A program made the position numbers and the translations under genes. Below the pieces are notes generated by a model. That model did not search any database, was not told the DNA's origin, and saw only the letters and a program-made list of their open reading frames with translations. 64,000 nt of DNA from Flavobacterium hydatis. GTDB lineage: Bacteria; Bacteroidota; Bacteroidia; Flavobacteriales; Flavobacteriaceae. This document shows, piece after piece, positions 18,528 to 26,103 of this stretch; position 1 is the first letter of the stretch; every line of letters begins with the position of its first letter. The stretch lies in the NCBI RefSeq assembly GCF_000737695.1, contig NZ_JPRM01000010.1, positions 1-64,000 of the forward strand, read 5' to 3'.

Positions 18528-18722
18528 ATGAAGATAACAGATTTGAACGGTTGCCCTATTGAGGTGACCAACCTGAAAGAAGCTATTACAATGGCAGGAC
18601 AGTACAAGGAATACCGCCACGAGGATACAAGTTTCTCCGAGTTCGATAAAAGGCAGAAAACCTATTGGACAGATATGTACGAGAAATTGAGAGCCATTAA
18701 AAAACAATTAGACGACAATTAA
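18528..18722 (+). CDS. small hypothetical ICE protein
   Basis: A 64-residue charged protein (MKITDLNGCPIEVTNLKEAI at the N terminus, a basic/acidic helical C-terminal half). I do not recognise a domain. It lies 11 bases after the previous small gene and 12 bases before the PRTRC E gene, so the genes are transcribed together. Confidence 0.65.
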   Translation: MKITDLNGCPIEVTNLKEAITMAGQYKEYRHEDTSFSEFDKRQKTYWTDMYEKLRAIKKQLDDN

Positions 18723-18734
18723 AATTTTAGAACG

Positions 18735-19334
18735 ATGAATGCAAATTTTTTCCATCAGATAGCACAGTTGCAGATTACAGGTGATTTGCAGCTTACCATA
18801 GCAAAAGGAGCAGAAAACAGCCTAATCGTATCGGTTATGCTTCAAAACGAAAAATGCGGAGATAACGCAAAAAACATTATACCACCCCTTAATCTTCGGG
18901 GAACAGCCGAGGAACTCGACAACGGTTTTTTCGAGAAGATAACCACACCCATACAAACCGCTTCAGGCTTAATGGTGGATATGGAAAGCTTTATGAAACA
19001 GTTGGAAGAAACCAAAAAACAGTCGGCAATGGAAAAAGATAAAGCCGACAGGCAGAAGAAAGCACAGGAAGCCAATGAAAAGAAGTTTAAAGACGCAATG
19101 GCAAAAGCGGATGAACTTGAGAAAGAAGGAAAGCACCGTGAGGCGTGGGTAAAAGTACCCGAAATAACGGAGTTTCCTGAAAAGGCTGACGAGATACGCA
19201 AACGTAAAAGAGAACTCTCCGACAAGTTTTCTGCGCCAAGTCTTTTTGGAGCTATCGAGGAAGAAAAACCCGAACCTGCAAAAGCAGAAGAAGTAACTGC
19301 AGATTACTCAGCAGAAACTCCGGAGGAAAACTAA
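18735..19334 (+). CDS. PRTRC system protein E
   Basis: A 199-residue protein recognised as PRTRC system protein E, from a cassette of genes (ParB-related, ThiF-related) found on plasmids and ICEs. The N-terminal ~85 residues are the conserved part (FFHQIAQLQITGDLQLTI, then PPLNLRGTAEELDNGFF). The middle is a lysine/glutamate-rich helical stretch (~100-165), probably a coiled coil, and the tail is acidic. The cassette is thought to serve plasmid or element maintenance; its exact function is unknown. Confidence 0.82.
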   Translation: MNANFFHQIAQLQITGDLQLTIAKGAENSLIVSVMLQNEKCGDNAKNIIPPLNLRGTAEELDNGFFEKITTPIQTASGLMVDMESFMKQLEETKKQSAMEKDKADRQKKAQEANEKKFKDAMAKADELEKEGKHREAWVKVPEITEFPEKADEIRKRKRELSDKFSAPSLFGAIEEEKPEPAKAEEVTADYSAETPEEN

Positions 19335-19359
19335 ATGTAATAACTTAAATTTCATAATC

Positions 19360-19578
19360 ATGTTATTAGCAACCCAATTGGAAAGAGTGTTTATACTTAA
19401 AGATAAAGGACACGATATTATATTGACCGATCCCGAACCACGTTGGAGCGTGGAAGCAGTACTGAATTTTTATGCCAGCAGATATCCCATTTTGACAACC
19501 GCCAAAATATCTGCACCCGCAATAAAGGATGATGCAGTAGAATACCGATTTGAGAGCGTAATGGGAACTAAAGGATAA
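19360..19578 (+). CDS. PRTRC system protein C
   Basis: A 72-residue protein (MLLATQLERVFILKDKG at the start, then DPEPRWSVEAVLNFYASRYP) recognised as PRTRC system protein C. It shows a ubiquitin-like size and mixed strand/helix character, which would suit a partner of the ThiF-like enzyme downstream, though that link is an inference. It lies 25 bases after PRTRC E. Confidence 0.82.
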   Translation: MLLATQLERVFILKDKGHDIILTDPEPRWSVEAVLNFYASRYPILTTAKISAPAIKDDAVEYRFESVMGTKG

Positions 19579-19602
19579 TCTAAAATTATAAAGAAATGGA
19601 CT

Positions 19603-19779
19603 ATGCACAAACATATCATATCGGGAACAATAAAGCCACCCGAAGAAAAACGACAGAGGCAGTTGTACAAACAGCTCAGCGAGTTCAACCAATGGATGCA
19701 AAAAACCAAAGATGCGAGCGAGGTTCAAAAAGACAAACGCAGGTCAGTCCCTGTGGAAATGTTGCCAATGGTTTTCTAA
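19603..19779 (+). CDS. small basic protein overlapping the next frame
   Basis: A 58-residue frame starts MHKHIISGTIKPPEEKRQRQ and ends at TAA 19777-19779. It reads like a genuine protein: charged helix, no low-complexity, ATG close behind PRTRC C. The overlapping frame (from 19596) gives an implausible cysteine/glutamine-rich N terminus over the same bases. I therefore favour this small gene as the real reading here, with the next gene starting downstream. It has no recognised domain. Confidence 0.55.
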   Translation: MHKHIISGTIKPPEEKRQRQLYKQLSEFNQWMQKTKDASEVQKDKRRSVPVEMLPMVF

Positions 19780-19784
19780 AGACT

Positions 19785-20771
19785 GCATTCCTGCCCAGAC
19801 TGAAAGAAACGCAAACTGTACAGGCTTGTAAGGAAACAGTAAAAACAGAAAGTGATTTTTACAAGTCGCTGTCATTACTTGCAGAGCATTATAATATTGA
19901 ACCTATGCAAACCAACCAATTTGACTATCCTTACAATATGGCATTGGCTATATGGGATATGGAAGAAAAGTTAAAGCAAAGCGTACTGAATTGGCAGGAA
20001 ATACGTTTGGTGCAGGACTGTAAGAAAACCTATTTCATCAGTGAGGAAAAATACAACACAGGTACAACCCTGTATTATATACCGATTGAACCGCTGTATC
20101 AGATGCTCCACGACCCCAAGCGCAAAAGAAACGCCCAACTGCTTATTTCTGTTTGCTCTTACCTGTACCATATTGCCGACATTCCCTATTTCAGACAGGA
20201 AAGCAGTTATCTGTATTGGATGTATGAAATGCACAAAGAATGGGTGGAACAGGGCGATGAAACTGAAGAAGACGAAGCATATAAACTTGAGTTTGAAAAA
20301 GTGGAATTCTTTGGAGATTGTATCGAGCAAAAGATTTTTAACCCGACAAGTTTGCAGGTATTTGGACAGCGTTTAGAAACTTTTAAAAGAAGTGATTCAT
20401 TCGACACCGATTGTTGGCAGATAGCTTGTAATGCCTTTGCATTATATACAGAATATCCAAAGGCAAGCATTTTCCGAAATGCTCCAATGCCCGAACAAGA
20501 CCCTGATAATGACGACGACGACAATGAAACCATTGGTATGGAAAAGTATATTTCCTTTATATCGCACACAAAAGGATGGCTTTACGAGAACCTTGCTGAG
20601 AGCATCAATAACGAATTCAACGAATACGTAGCAATGCAGGAACCGATCATCTGCAAACGTTTTGACAAAAAAGAGATAACGAAAAACAGTCTTGATTTTG
20701 AGAACGGATTATTTGCCCTATTGGACGATATGTGCAGTTTACTTTATAACTATAAAACAACAAGAAAATGA
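19785..20771 (+). CDS. hypothetical protein in the PRTRC cassette (PRTRC F position)
   Basis: An acidic protein of about 330 residues; the open frame runs from 19596 to 20771. The start is uncertain: no ATG lies at the natural beginning (around TAFLPRLKETQ), so a non-ATG codon near 19785 or the ATG at 19596 may be used. Features include a YYIPIEPLYQML segment, an aromatic-rich centre and an acidic run (DPDNDDDDNE). It stands between PRTRC C and PRTRC B, overlapping the latter by 4 bases, where other cassettes often carry PRTRC F. I cannot confirm homology. Confidence 0.6.
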   Translation, partial: AFLPRLKETQTVQACKETVKTESDFYKSLSLLAEHYNIEPMQTNQFDYPYNMALAIWDMEEKLKQSVLNWQEIRLVQDCKKTYFISEEKYNTGTTLYYIPIEPLYQMLHDPKRKRNAQLLISVCSYLYHIADIPYFRQESSYLYWMYEMHKEWVEQGDETEEDEAYKLEFEKVEFFGDCIEQKIFNPTSLQVFGQRLETFKRSDSFDTDCWQIACNAFALYTEYPKASIFRNAPMPEQDPDNDDDDNETIGMEKYISFISHTKGWLYENLAESINNEFNEYVAMQEPIICKRFDKKEITKNSLDFENGLFALLDDMCSLLYNYKTTRK

Positions 20772-21493
20772 AAAATACAACCGATATAACAGAAAGCTTT
20801 GGTACACTGTACCATCCTAAATCCGCACTTGTTTTCTATGAAAACAAAGGAGCTAACAGCGATGTATATGTGGAGTATTTCGATATGGACAAAAACGGTA
20901 CTCCTATTAATGCCCACCCACTCACAGAACGGGAAGCAAAAGCATTGGCAAGGGCATTGATAACAGAAAAGAACAAGGATAAAGCCTTTTTAAAATCGAG
21001 TGGAATACTGCCGACAAACATACTACAAATCAATGCGAACAAAGATAAAGGTGTGGTGCTATGGTATACCAAAGCACAGCAGAGGCAGATGTACTTTGTG
21101 GACAATCTGGGCATACCAAGCGGAAAGACGCAAGTACCTGCAATGCTTTGGTTAGCAAGCAAAAGTAATCTTACGGTATTTGCTTTGGCAACCGACAGAA
21201 GACCAACCGAGCAAACGCCTTTGCATTACGCACCTTTCTTCAATATTTACGAAAAGGGTAATGTCTGTATGGGAACAGTTAATATTGAAATTACAAATTC
21301 TGCTTCGGTGGAAGAATTTACCCGCGCGTGGGAACACTATTTTTTTAATTCCTACTTCAGTCATTCATTGTGCGAAAACCTGATAAGAAAAAACATTGTT
21401 AATCTTTGGAAAGACCTTATCCAAACGGGAAACCCTTTTCCTAAAGAAGTGTTGAAAAAGAATAACAAAACCCTTAAAAACCTATTATCATGA
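20768..21493 (+). CDS. PRTRC system protein B
   Basis: A 241-residue protein recognised as PRTRC system protein B, with the conserved LYHPKSALVFYE strand near the N terminus, a central VVLWYTKAQQRQMYFVD segment and LHYAPFFNIYEKGNVCMG. Its biochemical role is unknown. Start and stop each overlap neighbouring genes by 4 bases (ATGA), so it is translationally coupled to the ThiF gene. This coupling supports a shared complex or pathway. Confidence 0.85.
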   Translation: MKNTTDITESFGTLYHPKSALVFYENKGANSDVYVEYFDMDKNGTPINAHPLTEREAKALARALITEKNKDKAFLKSSGILPTNILQINANKDKGVVLWYTKAQQRQMYFVDNLGIPSGKTQVPAMLWLASKSNLTVFALATDRRPTEQTPLHYAPFFNIYEKGNVCMGTVNIEITNSASVEEFTRAWEHYFFNSYFSHSLCENLIRKNIVNLWKDLIQTGNPFPKEVLKKNNKTLKNLLS

Positions 21494-22296
21494 ATACTGA
21501 GAAAACAAAAATACATTTTACGGATAACTATCTCATAAATCCGACCAACCCTATTACCGTAAACGTAATCGGTGCAGGCGGTACAGGTTCAAAAGTACTC
21601 ACCGCTTTAATGGAAATGAACCACAGCCTTATTGAACTCGGACACGCAGGATTAACCGTTCGCCTTTGGGATGACGATGTTATCACGACTGCCAATTTAG
21701 GCAGACAGCGTTTTGCAGAGTGCGAGGTTGGGTTATATAAATCCGTTACCCTGATAAACCGAGCCAATCGTTTTATGGGAACTTATTGGAAAGCGGAAAC
21801 GGTGAAATTCGAGAAAGATAGTTTGGGAAGACTGCCCCAAAATGCACAGGCAACTATCTATATTACTTGTGTGGATAATGTACAGGCGAGATTTGGCGTT
21901 GCCGAAATACTAAAAGAGTTAAGTAACGGTAGAAATTACAGAGATACACCCAAATATTGGTTGGACTTTGGCAATAGCCAACATACAGGACAGGTCATAT
22001 TATCCACTATTGATGAAATTAAGCAACCCAACTCTGAAAAATATGAAACGGTGGCAAGCCTGCCATTTGTTACCGAAGAATTTGGGGAATTATTAAGACA
22101 ATCAGAACAGCAGGACGATACGCCAAGCTGCTCTTTAGCAGAAGCCTTGGAAAAACAGGAATTGTTTATCAATTCTGCCTTGGCACAAATGGGATGTTCG
22201 CTGTTGTGGAGTTTGTTCCGCTACGGCATGACCGAGTACAGGGGTTTTTTCCTTAATCTTGGAAACTTTCAGTCACAGCCCCTAAAAGTCGCCTGA
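21490..22296 (+). CDS. PRTRC system ThiF-family (E1-like) protein
   Basis: A 268-residue E1/ThiF-fold protein. The nucleotide-binding GAGGTGS is at residues 28-34, followed by the acidic WDDD (60-63), N69 and R72 that contact ATP/Mg in the family, and CVDN near residue 120. ThiF-like enzymes adenylate the C terminus of ubiquitin-like proteins; in the PRTRC cassette the substrate is unknown. It is the last gene of the plus-strand maintenance operon and is followed by a terminator. Confidence 0.88.
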   Translation: MNTEKTKIHFTDNYLINPTNPITVNVIGAGGTGSKVLTALMEMNHSLIELGHAGLTVRLWDDDVITTANLGRQRFAECEVGLYKSVTLINRANRFMGTYWKAETVKFEKDSLGRLPQNAQATIYITCVDNVQARFGVAEILKELSNGRNYRDTPKYWLDFGNSQHTGQVILSTIDEIKQPNSEKYETVASLPFVTEEFGELLRQSEQQDDTPSCSLAEALEKQELFINSALAQMGCSLLWSLFRYGMTEYRGFFLNLGNFQSQPLKVA

Positions 22297-22311
22297 CCCG
22301 AAAATCGGGCG

Positions 22312-22354
22312 GCAAAAAGACACACCCTCCCGAAGGTCGGGGCAGTCTTTTTGC
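22312..22354 (+). terminator. terminator of the PRTRC operon
   Basis: GCAAAAAGAC (22312-22321) pairs perfectly with GTCTTTTTGC ending at 22354, enclosing a 23-base loop that contains a smaller GC-rich hairpin. It lies 16 bases after the ThiF stop. Confidence 0.6.
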
Positions 22355-22427
22355 GTTTAAGCGGTGCAGCCACTTTAATAAAAATGCACAATGCGCCATT
22401 TTATCAAACAGGCTGCGAAAATTTTAT

Positions 22428-22502
22428 AAGGGATATGCAGTATCCCTTTTGTTATTTTAGAGGACTTCTTTTCTTTCCGTAAAAGCGGCCAAAGAAAAGA
22501 AG
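22428..22502. repeat. pair of strong hairpins between operons
   Basis: AAGGGATA (22428-22435) pairs with TATCCCTT (22441-22448). A second, 12-bp perfect stem joins 22465-22476 (CTTCTTTTCTTT) and 22491-22502 across a 14-base loop. They sit between the convergent PRTRC operon and the minus-strand regulator at 22546, so they may terminate both. Confidence 0.55.
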
Positions 22503-22545
22503 CAAAAGAACGCCGCAATTCGGACAGCTTTTTATAATTGTTATC

Positions 22546-23100
22546 CTATTTAACTGCAACCGTTTTCCAAACAGAAAAGCCCTTAAAAAGATGCTCAATG
22601 TGTTCAAACTCAATAAAAGCGATCAGTTCATTTTTACACTTCCCTTTAAATCCCCTGAAACACTGAAAATCCTTGAGGGGGATATTTGCAAGTTCTCCTA
22701 TGGTAGTAATCCCTAAAGCCTCGATTATACTGAACATTCTCTTGCTGAAAGGAAAATGGGTATCATATAGCAATTTATTCAGGTCAGTTTCAGCTTTACT
22801 TCTTCTTTTTTTTATCCGCCCTGTTTCGTATTCAAAGTCCTCTTTTAACTGCTCTAATTTCTGTTTGTAGTAGTCTATGTCGCCAAGCAGCTCAGTAATA
22901 CACTTCACTTTTTCAAATGTCCTTTCGTACTGTCTACGGACACTCTCTCCAGTAATGCCGTAAATTTCACCAACTTCCTTGAGGGTCATTTTATCTATCA
23001 AAAGTTTCTTGAGTATATCATATTCCTTTTCAGAAAGTACCTTTCTCGACATTTCGATGTAAAATTTATTGGTGCGGTCTATCAGAGTATTAGTTAACAT
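22546..23100 (-). CDS. HTH protein with RNA polymerase alpha-CTD-like C terminus
   Basis: A 184-residue regulator. Residues ~20-70 resemble sigma-70 region 4 (KVLSEKEYDILKKLL, MTLKEVGEIYGITGESVRRQ). A charged coiled coil spans ~75-110. The C-terminal ~60 residues (FSIIEALGITTIGELANIPL, then GFKGKCKNEL) look like the helix-hairpin-helix of the RNA polymerase alpha C-terminal domain. It probably binds DNA and contacts or mimics RNA polymerase. It lies 77 bases downstream of the receiver protein on the same strand and may be its output partner. Confidence 0.65.
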   Translation of the reverse strand: MLTNTLIDRTNKFYIEMSRKVLSEKEYDILKKLLIDKMTLKEVGEIYGITGESVRRQYERTFEKVKCITELLGDIDYYKQKLEQLKEDFEYETGRIKKRRSKAETDLNKLLYDTHFPFSKRMFSIIEALGITTIGELANIPLKDFQCFRGFKGKCKNELIAFIEFEHIEHLFKGFSVWKTVAVK

Positions 23101-23177
23101 GATTCGTAAGATTGTAGTTAGGTGTCGTCACAATGTATCTAGTGCCGAGCATTAAATTTGCAAAGAGTACCATTCAA

Positions 23178-23630
23178 TTATTGGGAATTGCGGTTTTCAG
23201 CAATATAGCTTAATGCAGTTTTAGTTATTGTCTCGCTAAAATAATAACCTCCTTGATCCAGCTTTATTAGAGCTGTTTTAAGTTTTTCAGGAGCAGAACC
23301 TTTCAGTACATAGCCCCGAACGCCAAGCCTAAGCATTTCGATTATACTTTTCTTATTGTCAAGACTGCTGAAAACCAATATCTTGATCTCTGGGTATCTT
23401 TCTGCCATCTGCTTGGCTGTCTGGTAACCATCCATAACAGGCATGCTGATATCAAGAATACAAATGTCTGGCAGTACTTCCTGCATCTGCAAACCCTCCA
23501 TTGCTTCCCGACCATTAGCAGCATGAAGCACCACTTTAAAATTACTATATTCCAAAAAATTTTGAAGGGATATTCTAAGCCCTTCATGGTCATCAATTAA
23601 GGCAATCGTAATCTGATTCTCTTTTTCCAT
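23178..23630 (-). CDS. receiver-only response regulator
   Basis: A 150-residue protein with a NarL/FixJ-type receiver domain: acidic pair DD near residue 14, phospho-acceptor aspartate in ILDISMPVMDG near residue 59, and the YVLKG lysine near 110. The sequence ends about where the linker to a LuxR helix-turn-helix would begin, and no HTH follows in any frame, so it is either truncated or a stand-alone receiver. No histidine kinase is in the window. The HTH/alpha-CTD gene downstream could provide the DNA-binding function. Confidence 0.8.
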   Translation of the reverse strand: MEKENQITIALIDDHEGLRISLQNFLEYSNFKVVLHAANGREAMEGLQMQEVLPDICILDISMPVMDGYQTAKQMAERYPEIKILVFSSLDNKKSIIEMLRLGVRGYVLKGSAPEKLKTALIKLDQGGYYFSETITKTALSYIAENRNSQ

Positions 23631-23849
23631 TATTCCTTATTTAATGTTGAACAAATTATAGAAAAAAATGACCCATAAATTTGTCGCCATAGGACTTTCG
23701 TCCTATACTGAAAAACACTTTATAAATACTTCAGCGTAAAATAAAGGTCTTTATAAATTACTTGCCTATACTCCAAATAGGTTCCTGCTTAATTAAGTAG
23801 CCTTAAGCACCGTTATATAAAAAAACATGGCGCAGACCACTACACTTAT
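23631..23849. other. non-coding leader of the response regulator
   Basis: No gene is seen. This AT-rich stretch lies between the receiver start and the large hairpin at 23850-23965 and would hold the regulator's promoter; I cannot point to a clear TAnnTTTG box. Confidence 0.4.
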
Positions 23850-23965
23850 CGGAACTGAGGCACTGGTATACCCGACCACGAATAAGCGAGCGCCCACGCC
23901 AATGGCATGAGCGTCCTTACTTATTTGTCTCGCGGTCGTTAAAAATTACCAGTTTTCAGTTACCG
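23850..23965. ncRNA. long structured hairpin, candidate small RNA or DNA structure
   Basis: Several nested pairings form one extended stem: CGG-AACTGA with TCAGTT-a-CCG at the base, CTGGTA with TACCAG, CGACCACGA with TCGCGGTCG, ATAAG with CTTAT, and an inner GCC-AAT-GGC tip near 23898-23906. No open frame covers it. It stands between the 3' end of the tra operon and the response-regulator leader. It could be a regulatory RNA comparable in position to the RteR RNA known from CTnDOT, or a DNA hairpin. Strand is undetermined. Confidence 0.45.
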
Positions 23966-24076
23966 AGCCCTAAGCAAAAACACTATAATGAGTTTTCTAT
24001 ATTTTGTCCAAAGATAGTAACGTTTATCAAGTTATCAAATGTTTCTCTAACTGAATCAATGGACAACTGACAATAA

Positions 24077-24106
24077 AACAACCCGAAGATTATCTTCGGG
24101 TTGTTC
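24077..24106 (-). terminator. terminator of the tra operon
   Basis: A near-perfect stem (AACAACCCGAAGA with its complement around a short loop) lies just past the traQ stop on the minus strand. It marks the end of the transfer operon. Confidence 0.75.
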
Positions 24107-24152
24107 TTAAAATGCGAAATATTACTGCTTGTCATAAACTGATGCGGTACTG

Positions 24153-24593
24153 CTAATCGCTACTGTTAAATTCAAAACTCAATTGTTTTTCATTCCCAAA
24201 GTTATCTGAAATCCACACTTCAAAAGACTGGGAAACGGTGGAGTTTGAAGTGTAATACAGTCTGAACTGCTCTGTTGGTATCGAATATAAATCATTTGGC
24301 TGGTAAGGCGGTTCATTGTAATAACGTAATGTGCCCTGTCCATCAAATTGAAAGTAGCGAATAAAATAGTGCGTGCCAGTATAATGACCTGCAGGCTGTA
24401 TTGTTAACCTTATTTCTACGGTATCTCCATTAGCAACGTCCTTGGGTACGGGCATGACATTTACCTCAAATGGGAACTCATGCTGTATTTCCAGTTCTTC
24501 CTTATTGCAGGATAAGAGTGTGGCTGTACTTATCAGGACTGCCAGCAATACCGGCATTAATCCTATTCTCAACTTATTAAAAAATGCTGTCAT
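24153..24593 (-). CDS. traQ: conjugal transfer protein TraQ (lipoprotein)
   Basis: A 146-residue protein at the end of the tra operon, matching TraQ (DUF3872) in position and size. The N terminus is a lipoprotein signal with a lipobox TLLSC (lipidated cysteine at residue 29). The mature part looks beta-rich (FEVNVMPVPKDVANGDTVEI). In CTnDOT-type systems TraQ is needed for normal transfer, but its detailed role is unclear. It follows traO by 11 bases. Confidence 0.82.
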   Translation of the reverse strand: MTAFFNKLRIGLMPVLLAVLISTATLLSCNKEELEIQHEFPFEVNVMPVPKDVANGDTVEIRLTIQPAGHYTGTHYFIRYFQFDGQGTLRYYNEPPYQPNDLYSIPTEQFRLYYTSNSTVSQSFEVWISDNFGNEKQLSFEFNSSD

Positions 24594-24604
24594 CGTTTTT
24601 CGTT

Positions 24605-25165
24605 TTAAAAATTAAATCTTAATCCCACACCTGCGGATGGGCGGAACTGCTTCAGGTCAGTACCCCACAAAACTTTTGTACGCCCTTGCAGGACTAATAC
24701 AAAATGATCGGACAGGTATGTTTCAAAAGACAGCCGTCCGCCAGCACCGTAAATGAAATTGTCTTCACTTATTATTTTCGCCCCGTCAAATAAAAGCTCT
24801 TCGCCTCGATTGATACTTTCATACCCAACTACACCTGTTATGGCTGCATTGAATGTAATGTTCTTACGGGCATCACCCAGCAGTAAGAAACTGTAGCCGC
24901 CTTCTGCGGTATAGGTCTCCTGCGGAATTCGGAGGTCTTTATATTGATAATATTGGTGTGCATACTCTAAAGCCCAAAGCTGGTAATTCCCGTTTTTACC
25001 ATTTACGGTCATAGTCGTATTAATGTAATAATCAATGCCGATTTTGTCATTGGATAATACACCTGCATTTACTTCCAGTCCTTTTTGTTTAGGCAGCATA
25101 CGTTGTGCCTGTGCAATTGTGATACTCATCAAAACGAGCATTACTGTATAGATATACTTTTTCAT
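24605..25165 (-). CDS. traO: conjugal transfer protein TraO
   Basis: A 186-residue exported protein with a signal peptide (cleavage expected after AQA, residue ~20) and a beta-rich mature part ending in RPSAGVGLRFNF, typical of an outer-membrane beta-barrel strand with a terminal phenylalanine. It is recognised as TraO from gene order between traN and traQ. It probably contributes to the outer-membrane part of the mating channel. Confidence 0.83.
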   Translation of the reverse strand: MKKYIYTVMLVLMSITIAQAQRMLPKQKGLEVNAGVLSNDKIGIDYYINTTMTVNGKNGNYQLWALEYAHQYYQYKDLRIPQETYTAEGGYSFLLLGDARKNITFNAAITGVVGYESINRGEELLFDGAKIISEDNFIYGAGGRLSFETYLSDHFVLVLQGRTKVLWGTDLKQFRPSAGVGLRFNF

Positions 25166-25186
25166 TTTCTATTGCTTAATGGATTA

Positions 25187-26080
25187 CTAAAACTTCAGAT
25201 GCATGTCGCTAATTAATCGGGCTTTTATCAAATCCGAATTTTCCACCTGAAGCGTCTGATGCCTTCCACCGTTCTTCTCAAAAATCTCAATCAGCAATAC
25301 CTTATCATCGGCGATGGTAAACTGGTCCAAAAGGAATACGTTTTGTTCGACTTCTTTACCGCCAATCACACCCAGTGACTTGTAACTGCGAAGCGGTATC
25401 ATCGGTCTTTCCTGTATCACGGTGCGTTTAGCTATTTTCTTATCTACCACCTTGAAATTCATAAATTCAATCTGGAAAGGAACATTCGTGCGATTATCCA
25501 GTTCCGTATGGAAATAGTATTTACCGTTGTGGATGTAAATTCCTTTGAGAATAATTTGAATACCGAAACTTTTTGCCCCAATATGTTTTACAAAACGTTT
25601 ATCCTTTTTATAGATCGTTTCTAGTATCAAACCTGCCAGGGATGGCGAGTTGTTCCCTAGCTCTTCAAATAGCACATCTTGTCCGGCGGATCTATCCACC
25701 ACCTTTTGCATTGCCAGAAGATTGTAACTTAATGTAGATGGGCAGGCACTATAAAAGGCGTTGAAGCTGTAAAAACGACCGTCGTCGGTAATCACCGAAA
25801 AATTAGTTTCAGGCTCAAAGTCCTTTACCGAGGCTTTTACGCGAAGCACATTTTCTGCGTCTTCTGCTTTTCCTGCAATTATGTACTCACTTCCCAGATC
25901 CACGTAACGTATTGCGCTTGGGAAAATCAGATGAGAAGTCTTGTCGTAAGTAACCTGCATTTCGTACGATTCTATCCTGCCCAGGGCAAGCGAAGTTTTT
26001 GCAGTTATCTGCGCAAAAGAGGCGGCGGAAAAGCCGATCATAAGGGCAGCTGCCCAAAAGGTTTTTAAATAATTTTTCAT
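25187..26080 (-). CDS. traN: conjugal transfer protein TraN (VirB9-like)
   Basis: A 297-residue protein with a signal peptide (MKNYLKTFWAAALMIGFSAA region) and a beta-rich mature body of the DUF4138/TraN type. In Bacteroidetes T4SS this is regarded as the VirB9 counterpart of the outer-membrane core complex together with TraM and TraO. It lies 23 bases after traM in the same operon. Confidence 0.87.
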   Translation of the reverse strand: MKNYLKTFWAAALMIGFSAASFAQITAKTSLALGRIESYEMQVTYDKTSHLIFPSAIRYVDLGSEYIIAGKAEDAENVLRVKASVKDFEPETNFSVITDDGRFYSFNAFYSACPSTLSYNLLAMQKVVDRSAGQDVLFEELGNNSPSLAGLILETIYKKDKRFVKHIGAKSFGIQIILKGIYIHNGKYYFHTELDNRTNVPFQIEFMNFKVVDKKIAKRTVIQERPMIPLRSYKSLGVIGGKEVEQNVFLLDQFTIADDKVLLIEIFEKNGGRHQTLQVENSDLIKARLISDMHLKF

Positions 26081-26103
26081 TGTTAATTTATTTTAGTTTA
26101 TTA

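Noticed and set aside
23850..23965. A retron or group II intron RNA
   Set aside because: The long hairpin suggested an RNA element of that type, but no reverse transcriptase is encoded anywhere in the window.
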